64,000 nt of DNA from Variovorax sp. S12S4 (GCF_023195515.1 NZ_JALPKR020000002.1:1713001-1777000), one strand, 5' to 3'; shown: positions 35,322-43,984, counted from the first letter of the stretch. The notes: generated by a model not told the origin, from the letters alone. Program-made: numbers and translations.

Positions 35322-36212
35322 ATGACATTCAACAAGTTTCCGCTCGCGGCCGTGGCCGTGGGTGCGCTGCTGCTGACCGGCTGCGTGACCACCGACATGC
35401 AGATGGGCAGCCAGTCTGCCAAGACCACGGCCACCGGCAGCGCGGCCGGTTCGGCCACCGCCGGCGAAAGCAGCCAGCTCGAGCGCTGCGAGTCGCCGCT
35501 GGGCACCGTCTCGCTCATCGAGAACGTGAACTCGGGCTGGTACACCATCCTCACCGGCGAATACCGCCTGCCGCCTACGGCCAACCTGCTGCGCTTGCTG
35601 GTGCAGCAATCGAACTGCTTTGTGGTGGTCGAGCGTGGCGCGGCCGGCATGAACGCCATGAACCGTGAGCGCGCGCTCATGCAGTCGGGCGAAATGCGCG
35701 GCGGCAGCAACTTCGGACGCGGCCAGATGGTGGCTTCCGACTACGGCCTTTCGCCCGAGATCGTGTTCAGCAACAGCGACGCGGGTGGCATCGGCGGCGC
35801 CCTGGGCGGCCTAGTCGGCGGCAACCGTGGGCGTGCCCTCGCTGCGGTCGGGGGCAGCATGCAGACCAAGGAAGCCAGCGCTCTCCTGACGCTCATCGAC
35901 AACCGCTCGGGCGTGCAGGTGGCGGCCTCGGAAGGCAGCGCCTCCAAGACCGATTTCGGCGCGTTCGGCTCGGTCTTCGGCGGCCGTGCCGGTGGCGGCC
36001 TCGGCGGCTACACCAACACGGCGCAGGGCAAGGTGATTGCCGCGGCCTTCATGGACGCGTTCAACCAGATGGTCCGCTCGCTGCGCAACTACAAGGCGCA
36101 AACGGTGCGCGGCCAGGGTCTCGGCGGCGGTGGCCGCCTGGGCGTGGACGGCGGCGCTGCGCCGTCGCAGACCTCGGCCCCCGCGGAGCAACCGGCCCGC
36201 CGCCGCAGGTAA
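35322..36212 (+). CDS. CsgG/HfaB-like lipoprotein
   Basis: A 296-residue lipoprotein (signal peptide with lipobox LLLTGC, ATG 35322, GGAG before it). The domain after residue 50 resembles CsgG/HfaB periplasmic proteins (TVSLIENVNSGWYTILTGEY, SNCFVVVERGAAGMNAMNRERAL). A glycine-rich region (about 165-235) and a C-terminal Ser/Ala/Pro tail follow. No curli genes are near. It is probably an outer-membrane-associated protein of unknown function. A bidirectional terminator follows. Confidence 0.78.
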   Translation: MTFNKFPLAAVAVGALLLTGCVTTDMQMGSQSAKTTATGSAAGSATAGESSQLERCESPLGTVSLIENVNSGWYTILTGEYRLPPTANLLRLLVQQSNCFVVVERGAAGMNAMNRERALMQSGEMRGGSNFGRGQMVASDYGLSPEIVFSNSDAGGIGGALGGLVGGNRGRALAAVGGSMQTKEASALLTLIDNRSGVQVAASEGSASKTDFGAFGSVFGGRAGGGLGGYTNTAQGKVIAAAFMDAFNQMVRSLRNYKAQTVRGQGLGGGGRLGVDGGAAPSQTSAPAEQPARRRR

Positions 36213-36231
36213 GACGCGGCGGTGGCAATAT

Positions 36232-36268
36232 AAAAAGCCCGGCGGCTCGCAAGAGCCCCGGGCTTTTT
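36232..36268. terminator. Bidirectional rho-independent terminator
   Basis: AAAAAGCCCGG (36232-36242) and CCGGGCTTTTT (36258-36268) form an 11-bp stem with a 15-base loop and T/A runs on both sides. It lies between the convergent CsgG-like and FAD-oxidase genes and can stop transcription from either side. Confidence 0.93.
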
Positions 36269-36286
36269 ATCGGGTCCTAAAACAGA

Positions 36287-37711
36287 TCAGAGCGCGAAGA
36301 TCTTTCCGGGATTCATGATGTTCTTGGGATCGAGCGCGCGCTTGATCGTGCGCATCATGTCGATGGCGCCCACGCCCGCTTCGGTCACCAGGAAGTCCAT
36401 CTTGTGCAGCCCCACGCCGTGCTCGCCGGTGCAGGTGCCTTCGAGCGCCAGCGCGCGGCTCACCAGGTCGTGGTTGAGCTTCTCGGCCTTCACGCGCTCT
36501 TCGGGAATGTTCGGGTCGAGCAGGTAGCCGAAATGGAAATTGCCGTCGCCCACGTGGCCCACGAGGAAATAGGGGATGCCGCTGGCATCGGCCTCGGCCA
36601 CCGAGTCGAGCAGGCAGTCGGCCAGGCGCGAAATGGGCACGCAGGTGTCGGTGGAGATCACGCGGCAGCCGGGGCGCGATTGCACCGCTGCAAAGTAGCT
36701 GTTGTGCCGCGCAGTCCACAGGCGGGTGCGCTCTTCCGGCGTGCTGGCCCATTCGAAGGCATTGCCGCCGTGGCCGCTGGCCAGCTCCTGCACGGTCTCG
36801 GCCTGTTCCTTCACGCCGGCCGGCGAGCCGTGGAATTCCATCAGCAGCATCGGCTCTTCGCGCAGGTTGAGCTTGGCGTAGGCGTTCACCATGCGCACCG
36901 TGTTCACATCGATGAGTTCCACGCGCGCGATCGGCACGCCGAGTTGAATGGTTTCGATGGTGGTGCGCACCGCGGCTTCAATGCTCGGGAACGAGCAGAT
37001 CGCAGCGGACACGGCCTCGGGCAGCGGGTAGATGCGCAGCGTGACCTCGGTGACCACGCCCAGCGTGCCTTCGCTGCCCACCATGAGGCGCGTGAGGTCG
37101 TAGCCGGCGGACGATTTCTTCGCGCGCGTGCCGGTGCGGATGACGTCGCCACTGGCGGTGACCACCTCGAGCGCCAGCACGTTCTCGCGCATGGTGCCGT
37201 AGCGGACTGCATTGGTACCGCTCGCACGCGTGGCCGTCATGCCGCCGATGGAAGCATCCGCACCCGGATCGATGGGAAAGAACAGGCCCGTGCTCTTGAT
37301 CTCTTCGTTGAGCTGCTTGCGCGTAACGCCCGGCTGCACCGTGACCGTGAGGTCGTCGGCGTTGACCGACAGCACCTTGTTCATGCGCGACACGTCGATG
37401 CTGATGCCGCCCTGCACCGCCAGCAGGTGGCCTTCGAGCGATGAGCCCACGCCGAAGGGGATGACCGGCACGCTGTGCTCGCTCGCGAGCTTTACGGCAT
37501 CGGCCACGTCCTGCGTGCTTTCGGCAAACACCACGGCCGAAGGGGGCGGGGCGTCGAACGACGACTCGTCGCGGCCATGCTGCGTGCGCACCGCCATGGC
37601 CGTGGAACAGTTGGCGCCGAAGCGGGCCTTCAGCCCATCGATGAGGGCGGCGGGCACGTCGCGCAGATGAAGCTCCGGCAGCAGGTGCGAGGTTTGGGTC
37701 GGGGCGTTCAT
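36287..37711 (-). CDS. FAD-linked oxidase (D-lactate/glycolate dehydrogenase, GlcD type)
   Basis: A 474-residue flavoprotein from ATG 37711, with AGGAG before it. The N-terminal FAD-binding PCMH domain has VIPFGVGSSLEGHLL, FFPIDPGADASIGGM and TRASGTNAVRYG. The C-terminal cap ends with the conserved catalytic GDGNFHFGYL and CTGEHGVGLHKMDFL. It oxidises D-2-hydroxyacids; the electron acceptor is a quinone or cytochrome. GlcE/GlcF partners are absent, which favours D-lactate dehydrogenase (cytochrome) over glycolate oxidase. Confidence 0.88.
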   Translation of the reverse strand: MNAPTQTSHLLPELHLRDVPAALIDGLKARFGANCSTAMAVRTQHGRDESSFDAPPPSAVVFAESTQDVADAVKLASEHSVPVIPFGVGSSLEGHLLAVQGGISIDVSRMNKVLSVNADDLTVTVQPGVTRKQLNEEIKSTGLFFPIDPGADASIGGMTATRASGTNAVRYGTMRENVLALEVVTASGDVIRTGTRAKKSSAGYDLTRLMVGSEGTLGVVTEVTLRIYPLPEAVSAAICSFPSIEAAVRTTIETIQLGVPIARVELIDVNTVRMVNAYAKLNLREEPMLLMEFHGSPAGVKEQAETVQELASGHGGNAFEWASTPEERTRLWTARHNSYFAAVQSRPGCRVISTDTCVPISRLADCLLDSVAEADASGIPYFLVGHVGDGNFHFGYLLDPNIPEERVKAEKLNHDLVSRALALEGTCTGEHGVGLHKMDFLVTEAGVGAIDMMRTIKRALDPKNIMNPGKIFAL

Positions 37712-37795
37712 CGGGTGTCTCCTGAATGATGGGGGTGCGAGGCTCTGTTCGGTCATTTTACGGAGCGAGCACCATAATGCGCTTCGGAAAAAGCC

Positions 37796-38296
37796 ATGAA
37801 CCCTACGACGCTCGCTGCCCTTGCGGCATTTCCCACACTGCTCGAAGCCCATTACGCGATCATTCCGGAGGCACACCGCCACTGGGCCCCGCGGTCATGG
37901 GACGGCGTGCCCAGCGAGGCCTTCACGGCCATCGAGCAGCTGTGCCATGTGCGGGACATCGAGATCGAGGGCTACCACGAGCGCTTTCGCCGCACGCTGG
38001 AAGAAGACAACCCCACGCTGGCATCGATCGACAGCGAACCGCTGGCCATCGAACGCGCCTACGGCAAGGCCGATGCGGCACAGGTGCTGGCGGAGTTCCG
38101 CATTGCACGCGCGAAAACCATGGAAATCATCTCGCAGCTGAGCGACGCGCAACTCGCACGCCCAGCCGTGTTCGAGGGCTACGGACCGCTCACCATGCGC
38201 AGCCTCATTCATTACCTTTGCAGCCACGACCAGCAGCATCTTGCAGGCCTGCAGTGGCTGCTCGGCAAGATCGACGCATCCAGGGTCGGGCCGTAG
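37796..38296 (+). CDS. DinB-family protein
   Basis: A 166-residue four-helix-bundle protein of the DinB/YfiT superfamily. The probable metal ligands are His in QLCHVRDIEIEGYHER and the HDQQHLAGLQWLLGK motif near the end. Members include glutathione, bacillithiol and mycothiol transferases, so a thiol-dependent role is possible but unproven. It stands before pduO with a 23-base gap. Confidence 0.8.
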   Translation: MNPTTLAALAAFPTLLEAHYAIIPEAHRHWAPRSWDGVPSEAFTAIEQLCHVRDIEIEGYHERFRRTLEEDNPTLASIDSEPLAIERAYGKADAAQVLAEFRIARAKTMEIISQLSDAQLARPAVFEGYGPLTMRSLIHYLCSHDQQHLAGLQWLLGKIDASRVGP

Positions 38297-38319
38297 AAAA
38301 CACAAGAACAGGAGCGCCC

Positions 38320-38913
38320 ATGGGCAACCGACTTTCGCAAATTGCCACCCGCACCGGCGACGACGGCACCACAGGCTTGGGCGACAACACCCGCGTGCCC
38401 AAGGACCACTTGCGCGTGCATGCCATGGGCGACGTGGACGAACTCAACTCGCAGATCGGCCTGCTGCTCTGCGAGCCCATGCCAGAGCCCGTGCGCGAGC
38501 TGCTGGTCGACGTGCAGCATCAGCTCTTCAACCTGGGCGGCGAGCTTTCGATGCCGGGCTACACGCTGCTGAAGGCCGACGCGCTGCTGCAGCTGGACAA
38601 CGCATTGGCCGAGCACAACGCCGCCTTGCCGCGCCTGGCTGAATTCATCCTGCCCGCGGGCACGCGCGCGGCCTCGCTCGCGCATGTGTGCCGCACGGTG
38701 GCACGTCGGGCCGAGCGCGCGGTGGTGGCACTCGGTGCCACGGCCGAACTCAACGACGCATTGCGCCAGTATCTCAACCGGCTCAGCGACCTGCTCTTTG
38801 TGCTTGCACGTGTGCTCAACCGCATGAACGGCGGCGACGACGTGTACTGGAAGAGCGAGCGCATGGCGCGCGCAGCGGCCGCCGATGCCAAAGACGAAGG
38901 AAGCCCATCATGA
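38320..38913 (+). CDS. Cob(I)alamin adenosyltransferase, PduO/MMAB type
   Basis: A 197-residue enzyme from ATG 38320, with AGGAG before it. It has the ATP-binding motif TRTGDDGTTGLGD, the dimer/trimer motif VHAMGDVDELNSQIGLLL and the conserved ILPAGTRAASLAH-CRTVARRAER segment. It makes adenosylcobalamin from cob(I)alamin and ATP. The C-terminus is somewhat extended. No methylmalonyl-CoA mutase or diol dehydratase gene is near. The next gene overlaps its stop by 4 bases. Confidence 0.93.
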   Translation: MGNRLSQIATRTGDDGTTGLGDNTRVPKDHLRVHAMGDVDELNSQIGLLLCEPMPEPVRELLVDVQHQLFNLGGELSMPGYTLLKADALLQLDNALAEHNAALPRLAEFILPAGTRAASLAHVCRTVARRAERAVVALGATAELNDALRQYLNRLSDLLFVLARVLNRMNGGDDVYWKSERMARAAAADAKDEGSPS

Positions 38914-39269
38914 AGACGAAGACAACTGCCCACGCCTTTTCCGTTGCAGCAGCAGCGGTGCTGCTGTTGTCCGTGCCCGCCGTGCATGCGCAGAGCGCGG
39001 ACAACCCGCCCAAGGCAGAGCGTGCCCACACGCTCAATCCGCCGCCGCGCGACAGCAAGGTCGTCAACAGCGTGCAGCGCGGCACCAATGCCGCGGGCCG
39101 AGGCATCGATCGCGCGGAAGACGCAACGCGGCGTGGTGTCAACAACGTATCGGAAAAAGCGAGCCGGCCTGTGCGCCGAGTGGGCGAGTCCTTCGGGCGC
39201 AAGCTGGCGCCGGGTTCCAGTGGGCGCGCTGCGCCGCCGCCTGTGGGGCCGCAAGGGAATGCGCCCTGA
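38910..39269 (+). CDS. Exported small basic protein, unknown
   Basis: A 119-residue protein from ATG 38910 (overlap ATGA with the adenosyltransferase). A signal peptide (hydrophobic core AFSVAAAAVLLLSVPAV, cut after VHAQS) is followed by an Arg-rich, low-complexity mature part of about 90 residues without a recognised domain. It is presumably periplasmic. No function is proposed. It ends just before the inverted-repeat element. Confidence 0.6.
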   Translation: MKTKTTAHAFSVAAAAVLLLSVPAVHAQSADNPPKAERAHTLNPPPRDSKVVNSVQRGTNAAGRGIDRAEDATRRGVNNVSEKASRPVRRVGESFGRKLAPGSSGRAAPPPVGPQGNAP

Positions 39270-39332
39270 TTGACGCCCGTTTCGTCTTGAGGGTGTGCGG
39301 CGCGCTTCGTTCATGGTGCGCACCCGCCGACG

Positions 39333-39546
39333 GGGTACCTTTCTCCGCGAATGTCCCCCGGCCTGCGGCCTCCTCCTTTATTTCGCTGCGCAAGGCACCC
39401 CGCCAGCGGGTGCGATGTACAGAGCGGTGGTTGATCAGCGGTGCACCAGCAGCGTGCCCCAGTGCACAGGGCATCGGGTGCTCCACGCAGCGAAATAAAG
39501 GAGGAGGGGCGCAGCCCCGGGGGACATTCGCGGAGGGGGAGTACCC
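39333..39546. repeat. Long inverted repeat element with ~60-bp arms
   Basis: The 377-base gap before the CYTH gene holds two near-complementary arms at 39333-39392 and 39485-39546. Shared blocks on the two strands include CCGCGAATGTCCCCCGG and TCCTCCTTTATTTCGCTGCG. The loop is about 92 bases. A few mismatches and small gaps occur near GGCCTGCGGCC. The outer flanks also look weakly complementary. It could be a MITE-like mobile remnant, a repeated extragenic element or a large hairpin in the RNA. No open reading frame with protein features lies inside, and I found no clear target duplication by eye. Confidence 0.85.
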
Positions 39547-39646
39547 GGTGGCCTTTGCACAAGCCCTGAACAGCAGCGCCAAGAACAATGACGCCCTGAA
39601 CAAAGCCCCCCATAAGCCCCATAACGCACAAAGCGATCAACCACAG

Positions 39647-40168
39647 ATGGCAAGAAACATAGAGATCAAGGCCCGCATCGACAGTGTGGAACGCGTTGCC
39701 CAATTGGCAGCCCAACTCGCCGATTCAGGCCCCGTCGAAATCGCACAGGACGACACCTTCTTCCGCTGCGAGAACAGCGCAGACCGTCTCAAGCTGCGCA
39801 CCTTCGCGCCCGATCGCGCCGAGTTGATCTTCTATCGCCGTGCGAACAGCAGCGGCCCGAAGGAATCGTTCTATTTGATCTCGCCCACCACCACGCCCGA
39901 CACGCTGCGCGAATCGCTCACGCTTGCCTGGGGCCAGGCCGGCCGTGTGCGCAAGCAGCGCCGGCTCTTCATCGTGGGCCGCACGCGCGTGCACCTCGAC
40001 CGTGTGGAAGGGCTCGGCGAATTCCTCGAGCTTGAAGTGGTCCTGAAAGAAGGCGAACCCGCCGAGGCTGGCGTGGCCGAGGCCCATGCGCTCATGGCGC
40101 AACTCGGCATCGCGTCCGACCAACTGGTGCAGGGCGCCTACGTCGATCTGCTGCAGCAGGCCGCCTGA
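39647..40168 (+). CDS. CYTH-domain protein (class IV adenylate cyclase/triphosphatase-like)
   Basis: A 173-residue protein with the CYTH signature NIEIKAR at residues 4-10 (ExExK type), FFRCENSADRLKLRTF, and acidic and Lys clusters (LESLTL, LELEVVLKEGE) lining a phosphate tunnel. Family members are thiamine triphosphatases, inorganic triphosphatases or adenylate cyclases of the CyaB type. Which one this is cannot be decided. It follows the inverted-repeat element directly. Confidence 0.85.
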   Translation: MARNIEIKARIDSVERVAQLAAQLADSGPVEIAQDDTFFRCENSADRLKLRTFAPDRAELIFYRRANSSGPKESFYLISPTTTPDTLRESLTLAWGQAGRVRKQRRLFIVGRTRVHLDRVEGLGEFLELEVVLKEGEPAEAGVAEAHALMAQLGIASDQLVQGAYVDLLQQAA

Positions 40169-40177
40169 GCGCTGTCG

Positions 40178-40816
40178 TCAGCGCCAGCCTGCGGCCTTGA
40201 GCTGGTCCGCGAGCTGCTCCGCGACTTTGGCGTAGCCCTGCGCGTTGGCATGAATGCGATCGGAGCGCAGCGACGTGTCCGACAGCACGCTCGAATACAC
40301 ATTGGCAACCAGCAGCGCCTGCCCCGACTTTGCAACTTCCTCGTAGAACGGTGCATCGCTCAGCGAGCCTACAGCCGCGCGCATCGCATCGGGCGCCGGC
40401 GTGGCAAGCAGCGCGACATAAGGCGTGTGCGCGCGTGCCTGGCTCACAAGCGACGCGAGGTTCTCGCGCGTGGCCGAGGGCGACACGCCGCGCAGCATGT
40501 CGTTGCCCCCGATGCCGATCAGGATCGCGTCATAGCTTTCCGCGGCCAGCAGCGCCGGCAAACGCTCCAGCGCTCCTGCCGACGTGTCGCCGTTGATGCC
40601 CGCATTCTCGATCTGCCAGCCGGTGAGCTCACCCAGTTTCACGGGCCAAGCCGCGCCGGGCGGTGCGCCGTAGCCGAAGGTCAGGCTGTCGCCCAAGGCG
40701 AGCACGCGGGCATCCGATTTCAACGCGGCGGTGGAAGGCTTGCGCTTGCCGCAAGCGGCCAGGAGGGCGGCTGCGGGCGCGCCGGCCAGCAGGTGGAGGA
40801 GGTGTCGTCGCTTCAT
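40178..40816 (-). CDS. GDSL-type esterase/lysophospholipase (TesA-like), lipoprotein
   Basis: A 212-residue SGNH hydrolase from ATG 40816. A signal peptide ends with a lipobox (LLAAC), so it is a lipoprotein, unlike soluble TesA. Blocks: GDSLTFGYG (Ser), IENAGINGDTSAGALERLP, IGIGGNDMLRG (Asn) and RSDRIHANAQGYAK (Asp/His). It hydrolyses ester bonds of lysophospholipids or acyl-CoA in the periplasm. It is convergent with the CYTH gene (9 bases). Confidence 0.9.
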   Translation of the reverse strand: MKRRHLLHLLAGAPAAALLAACGKRKPSTAALKSDARVLALGDSLTFGYGAPPGAAWPVKLGELTGWQIENAGINGDTSAGALERLPALLAAESYDAILIGIGGNDMLRGVSPSATRENLASLVSQARAHTPYVALLATPAPDAMRAAVGSLSDAPFYEEVAKSGQALLVANVYSSVLSDTSLRSDRIHANAQGYAKVAEQLADQLKAAGWR

Positions 40817-40872
40817 GCTGCGCGCGAGCTTAAACGCAGTCGAGGAGGAACCGCGAACATGCGCCGCCCCGT

Positions 40873-41055
40873 TCAATCGGGACGTTTGAAGAACCGGTAC
40901 AGGCCGGCAACCACCATCACGGCGCCCAGGAACGCGACGGCCGTCTGGCCGCCCTCGTAGCCGCCCACGCCAGCGGGCGGGCCCGTCATGAACCACCGCA
41001 GGAGCATGCCTCCACCCCAGATTACGCCGATGGCACCGATGATCTTGTCGCGCAT
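40873..41055 (-). CDS. Small membrane protein, unknown
   Basis: A 60-residue protein from ATG 41055 (an in-frame start at 41100 is possible; neither has a clear ribosome site). Two hydrophobic helices (about 5-19 and 35-52) with an Arg/Lys end (YRFFKRPD). It lies on the minus strand just upstream of the esterase gene with a 56-base gap. No function is proposed. Confidence 0.5.
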   Translation of the reverse strand: MRDKIIGAIGVIWGGGMLLRWFMTGPPAGVGGYEGGQTAVAFLGAVMVVAGLYRFFKRPD

Positions 41056-41276
41056 ATGTGATTGATGGCGCCTCCAGCGCCTGATGATCTGTATTTGCAT
41101 TGTCCCCAAAGCCCTCACGCTCGGCGCAAATCACCTATGCGCAACCGGGATTGAAGGACAACGCGCCGCCCGGATACCAGCGCTTACGCGATTTCACCTG
41201 ACGGCGACCTGATGTGCTCCGGGCAGACACAAGCGCCACTGACAATGGACTCGTCATCAACACGAAGGAGTTCCAG

Positions 41277-41753
41277 ATGATCATCAAGTCAAAGAGCATG
41301 GCCGTCGCTGCTGCGGCGCTCGCGATGTGCATGGCCGCGGGAAGCGCCTTCGCGCAAGACCGTGGCCACGATCGCGGTCATGACCGCGGCGACGACCGAG
41401 GCAATGGCCGCTATGAACAACAGCATCGCCAGTTCGATCGGCACGACAACCGGCGCGGCGACCGCAGTGACCGCAGTGACCGCAGTGACCGCGGCGATCG
41501 CTACAGCCGTGAGGACTATCGTGCGGGCCGCCACTTCGACCGCCGCGGTTATCCGCAACCGCATACCGAATGGCGCCGCGGTGGACGCGTGCCCCACGAG
41601 TACCGTGGCCGCAACTACGTGGTGAACGACTACCGTGCCTATCAACTGCAGGCGCCGCCCCGCGGCTACCAGTGGGTGGGTGTGGGCGGTGACTATGTGC
41701 TCGCGGCCATTGCCACCGGATTGATCGCGCAGATCATCGTGGGCAACCAGTAA
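41277..41753 (+). CDS. RcnB-family periplasmic protein with Arg/Asp/His repeats
   Basis: A 158-residue exported protein from ATG 41277, with AAGGAG before it. The signal peptide ends in AGSAFAQ. The mature N-terminal half is a repeat region of DRGHDRGHD and SDRSDRSDR type, encoded partly by a 9-base direct repeat (GACCGCAGT three times, 41460-41486). The C-terminal half matches the RcnB/DUF3304-unrelated YRGRNYVVNDYRAYQL and PPRGYQWVGVGGDYVLAAI motif of RcnB-like proteins. RcnB takes part in nickel/cobalt homeostasis, but the His content here could also bind other metals. A terminator follows. Confidence 0.78.
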   Translation: MIIKSKSMAVAAAALAMCMAAGSAFAQDRGHDRGHDRGDDRGNGRYEQQHRQFDRHDNRRGDRSDRSDRSDRGDRYSREDYRAGRHFDRRGYPQPHTEWRRGGRVPHEYRGRNYVVNDYRAYQLQAPPRGYQWVGVGGDYVLAAIATGLIAQIIVGNQ

Positions 41754-41798
41754 GCGCCAAGCGCTCAAGCCTTCGCCATGCGCGGGCTTGAATGAAGA

Positions 41799-41840
41799 GA
41801 AGACCGTCGCAGGAACCTCCTGCGGCGGTCTTTTCGTTTT
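41799..41840 (+). terminator. Rho-independent terminator after the RcnB-like gene
   Basis: A GC-rich stem pairs AAGACCGTCGCAGGA with TCCTGCGGCGGTCTT (one mismatch) over a 2-base loop, followed by TTTTCGTTTT. It is 46 bases after the stop of the RcnB-like gene. Confidence 0.9.
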
Positions 41841-41856
41841 GCGAGGAGCGAAGCTC

Positions 41857-42117
41857 TCAGGCCGTGACGGTGGGCAGCGACTGGGCGCACACATTGCGCC
41901 CGGTAATGGTGAGCCGCAGGCCGCCGCCATGCCATTCGAGCCAGTTAAGACTCACATACGCTTCGATGTCGCTGTCGTCGATGCGGTCGGCTTGGCGGCT
42001 TTGCAGCAGCTCCACGGTGGCGGGCAACGCCCGTCTCAGCCGCTCGCGCCGTTCGGCGGCGTCGGCCGCCTTGAGGGCGGCCTTGGTTTGCTGTTGCTGC
42101 TGCGGGGTCGATGCCAT
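41857..42117 (-). CDS. Conserved hypothetical protein, Comamonadaceae-type
   Basis: An 86-residue protein from ATG 42117, starting MASTPQQQQQTKAALKAADA. A coiled-coil-like Ala/Glu/Arg stretch (10-40) is followed by SDIEAYVSLNWLEWHGGGLRLT, which looks like a small beta-rich or helical C-terminal domain. I do not recognise the family. It is downstream of, and in the same direction as, the cysB-like gene, 114 bases away. Confidence 0.6.
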   Translation of the reverse strand: MASTPQQQQQTKAALKAADAAERRERLRRALPATVELLQSRQADRIDDSDIEAYVSLNWLEWHGGGLRLTITGRNVCAQSLPTVTA

Positions 42118-42231
42118 TGCTGATCCGTTCCGGGAAGCCAAGGAATTAACCCGAATGTACGCTCCCTGTGTGAAGCCTCATGCTTCTTTTTTAAACCTGT
42201 TGCTCGGAGCGTCGAATACGTTGCATCCGCG

Positions 42232-43176
42232 CTAGATTTCGTAGTGCGACCCCTTCGCTTCGCCGCCCAGAGCCTTTTCGACGACGGCTCGCGTCAACGT
42301 GGGTGCGAACGATTCGATGAACGCGTAGACGTACTTGCGCAGGTAGTTGCCGCGCCGCACGGCAAGCTTGGTCAGGTTGATGCCGAAGAGCCGGCCCGCA
42401 TCGAGTGCGCGCAGCTGCGTGTCGCGCTCGGCCTCGTAGGCCACGCCGGCTACGATGCCCACGCCCATGCCCAATTGCACGTAGGTCTTGATCACGTCGG
42501 CGTCCATGGCCGACAGCACGATGTTGGGCGCGAGCCCGCGCTGCGCAAAGGCCTCGTCGATGCGCGAGCGGCCGGTAAAGCCCGTGTCGTAGGTAATGAG
42601 CGGAAAGCGCGCCAGCGCCTCCAGCGTCAATGGCGCGTCGAGCAGCGCATGGCCCGGCGGCACCACCACCGAGTGCGTCCAGCGGTAGCAGGGCAGGGCC
42701 ACCAGCTGGGGGTAATCGCCGAGTGCTTCCGTTGCAATGCCCACGTCGGCTTCGCCGTCGATCAGCATCTGCGCAATCTGCTTGGGCGAGCCCTGGTGCA
42801 GGTGCAGTTTCACGTTGGGAAACTGCGCGCGAAATTCCTGCACCGCCACCGGCATGGCATAGCGCGCCTGCGAGTGCGTGGCCGCCACCGAGAGCAGGCC
42901 ACTCTGCTGCGCCACGAACTCCTGTCCTGCATGCCGCAGGTTGCTGCTCTCCATCAGCATGCGTTCGATGATCGGCAGCACATGGCCGCCGGGTTCCGTG
43001 AGCCCGGTAAGCCGCTTGCCTGCGCGCACGAACAACTCGATCCCCAGTTCTTCCTCCAGCTCGCGGATCTGCCGGCTCACGCCCGGCTGGGAGGTGTGCA
43101 GCGTGTTGGCAACCTCGGTCAGGTTGAAGCCGCAACGAACGGCCTCGCGTACCGAGCGCAGTTGTTGGAAGTTCAT
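42232..43176 (-). CDS. cysB: LysR-type regulator, CysB/Cbl group
   Basis: A 314-residue LTTR. The N-terminal helix-turn-helix reads MNFQQLRSVREAVRCGFNLT and TLHTSQPGVSRQIRELEEEL, typical of CysB. The effector domain contains the CysB-type ligand region GVGIVAGVAYEAERDTQLR. CysB activates sulfate assimilation and senses N-acetylserine; Cbl controls sulfonate use. It stands alone, divergent from the TetR gene (205-base gap), with no sulfur gene in reach. Confidence 0.87.
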   Translation of the reverse strand: MNFQQLRSVREAVRCGFNLTEVANTLHTSQPGVSRQIRELEEELGIELFVRAGKRLTGLTEPGGHVLPIIERMLMESSNLRHAGQEFVAQQSGLLSVAATHSQARYAMPVAVQEFRAQFPNVKLHLHQGSPKQIAQMLIDGEADVGIATEALGDYPQLVALPCYRWTHSVVVPPGHALLDAPLTLEALARFPLITYDTGFTGRSRIDEAFAQRGLAPNIVLSAMDADVIKTYVQLGMGVGIVAGVAYEAERDTQLRALDAGRLFGINLTKLAVRRGNYLRKYVYAFIESFAPTLTRAVVEKALGGEAKGSHYEI

Positions 43177-43354
43177 CTGGCGCGAAGGGATCCGAGAGAG
43201 GACGAGAGAGGGAAACGGTGACAGGCCCGCAGCGGGCCGCCCGGCGATTCTCGGCAGAAGCGCTTATGCGGGGAACGATGCGTTTGTTGGTTTCACATGA
43301 GCAAATCATCTTTGCTGGCCCACTCTCATCGATGCCGCGGCTCAACTTGTAATT

Positions 43355-43370
43355 TCGCACGTATGTGCTA
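43355..43370. promoter_or_regulatory. Operator-like inverted repeat before the TetR gene
   Basis: TCGCAC-GTAT-GTGCTA at 43355-43370 is an inverted repeat with one mismatch at the end. It lies 12 bases before the start of the TetR-family gene. A very similar site occurs before the small gene downstream (44028-44043), so both are likely bound by the same regulator. Confidence 0.7.
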
Positions 43371-43381
43371 AAGTCGCTTCC

Positions 43382-43984
43382 ATGGACGCCAAGACCCAGA
43401 AAAGCGAACTCACCCGCACCGCCATCATCGGTGCGGCGATGGACGTTGCGTTGACCGAGGGGTTGGAAGCCATCACGCTCCAGGCCGTGGCCAGCCGCCT
43501 GGCGCTTTCCAAGAGCGGCGTGTTCTCCCGCGTGGGTTCGCGCGAGGCGCTGCAGAAGGCGGTCATCGAAGAGTACGGCCGCCGCTTCCTTGCCGACGTG
43601 TTCGTGCCCGCCATGCAAAAGCCCAAGGGCCTTGCACGGCTCAACGACATCGTCGACCGCTGGATTGCCCGCACCCGCGACATCGAAGCCGAAACCGGCT
43701 GCATCTACACGGCGGGCGCGTTCGAGTACGACGACCGCGAAGGCGAGCTGCGCAACCTGCTGTTCAGCGAGGTCACGCGCTGGCGTGCCGCGCTGCGCCG
43801 CACGGTGCTGCAGGCGGTGGAAACCGGCGAGCTCCGGGCCGACACCGATGCCGCGCAGGTGGTCAGCGAGATCAACGGCCTGATCATCGGCCTTCTGCAT
43901 GACGCGCGCTTTCTGCGCGATCCACAAGCCGCCGACCGCGCCATGCGCACCTGGCAGCGGCTTCTTTCCAGCTACCGCGCCTGA
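43382..43984 (+). CDS. TetR-family transcriptional regulator
   Basis: A 200-residue repressor. The HTH is in ITLQAVASRLALSKSGVFSR, typical of TetR proteins. The C-terminal part fits the TetR_C group found near small-molecule or envelope genes (YTAGAFEYDDREGEL). It probably represses its own promoter and the next two genes through the two similar inverted repeats. The ligand is unknown. Confidence 0.88.
   Translation: MDAKTQKSELTRTAIIGAAMDVALTEGLEAITLQAVASRLALSKSGVFSRVGSREALQKAVIEEYGRRFLADVFVPAMQKPKGLARLNDIVDRWIARTRDIEAETGCIYTAGAFEYDDREGELRNLLFSEVTRWRAALRRTVLQAVETGELRADTDAAQVVSEINGLIIGLLHDARFLRDPQAADRAMRTWQRLLSSYRA

Noticed and set aside
39295..39498. Short reading frame inside the inverted-repeat element
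   Set aside because: It is formed by the repeat arm itself and has no similarity to a protein family.
41460..41486. CRISPR-like array
   Set aside because: The repeat unit is 9 bases, without spacers, and lies in frame within a coding sequence.
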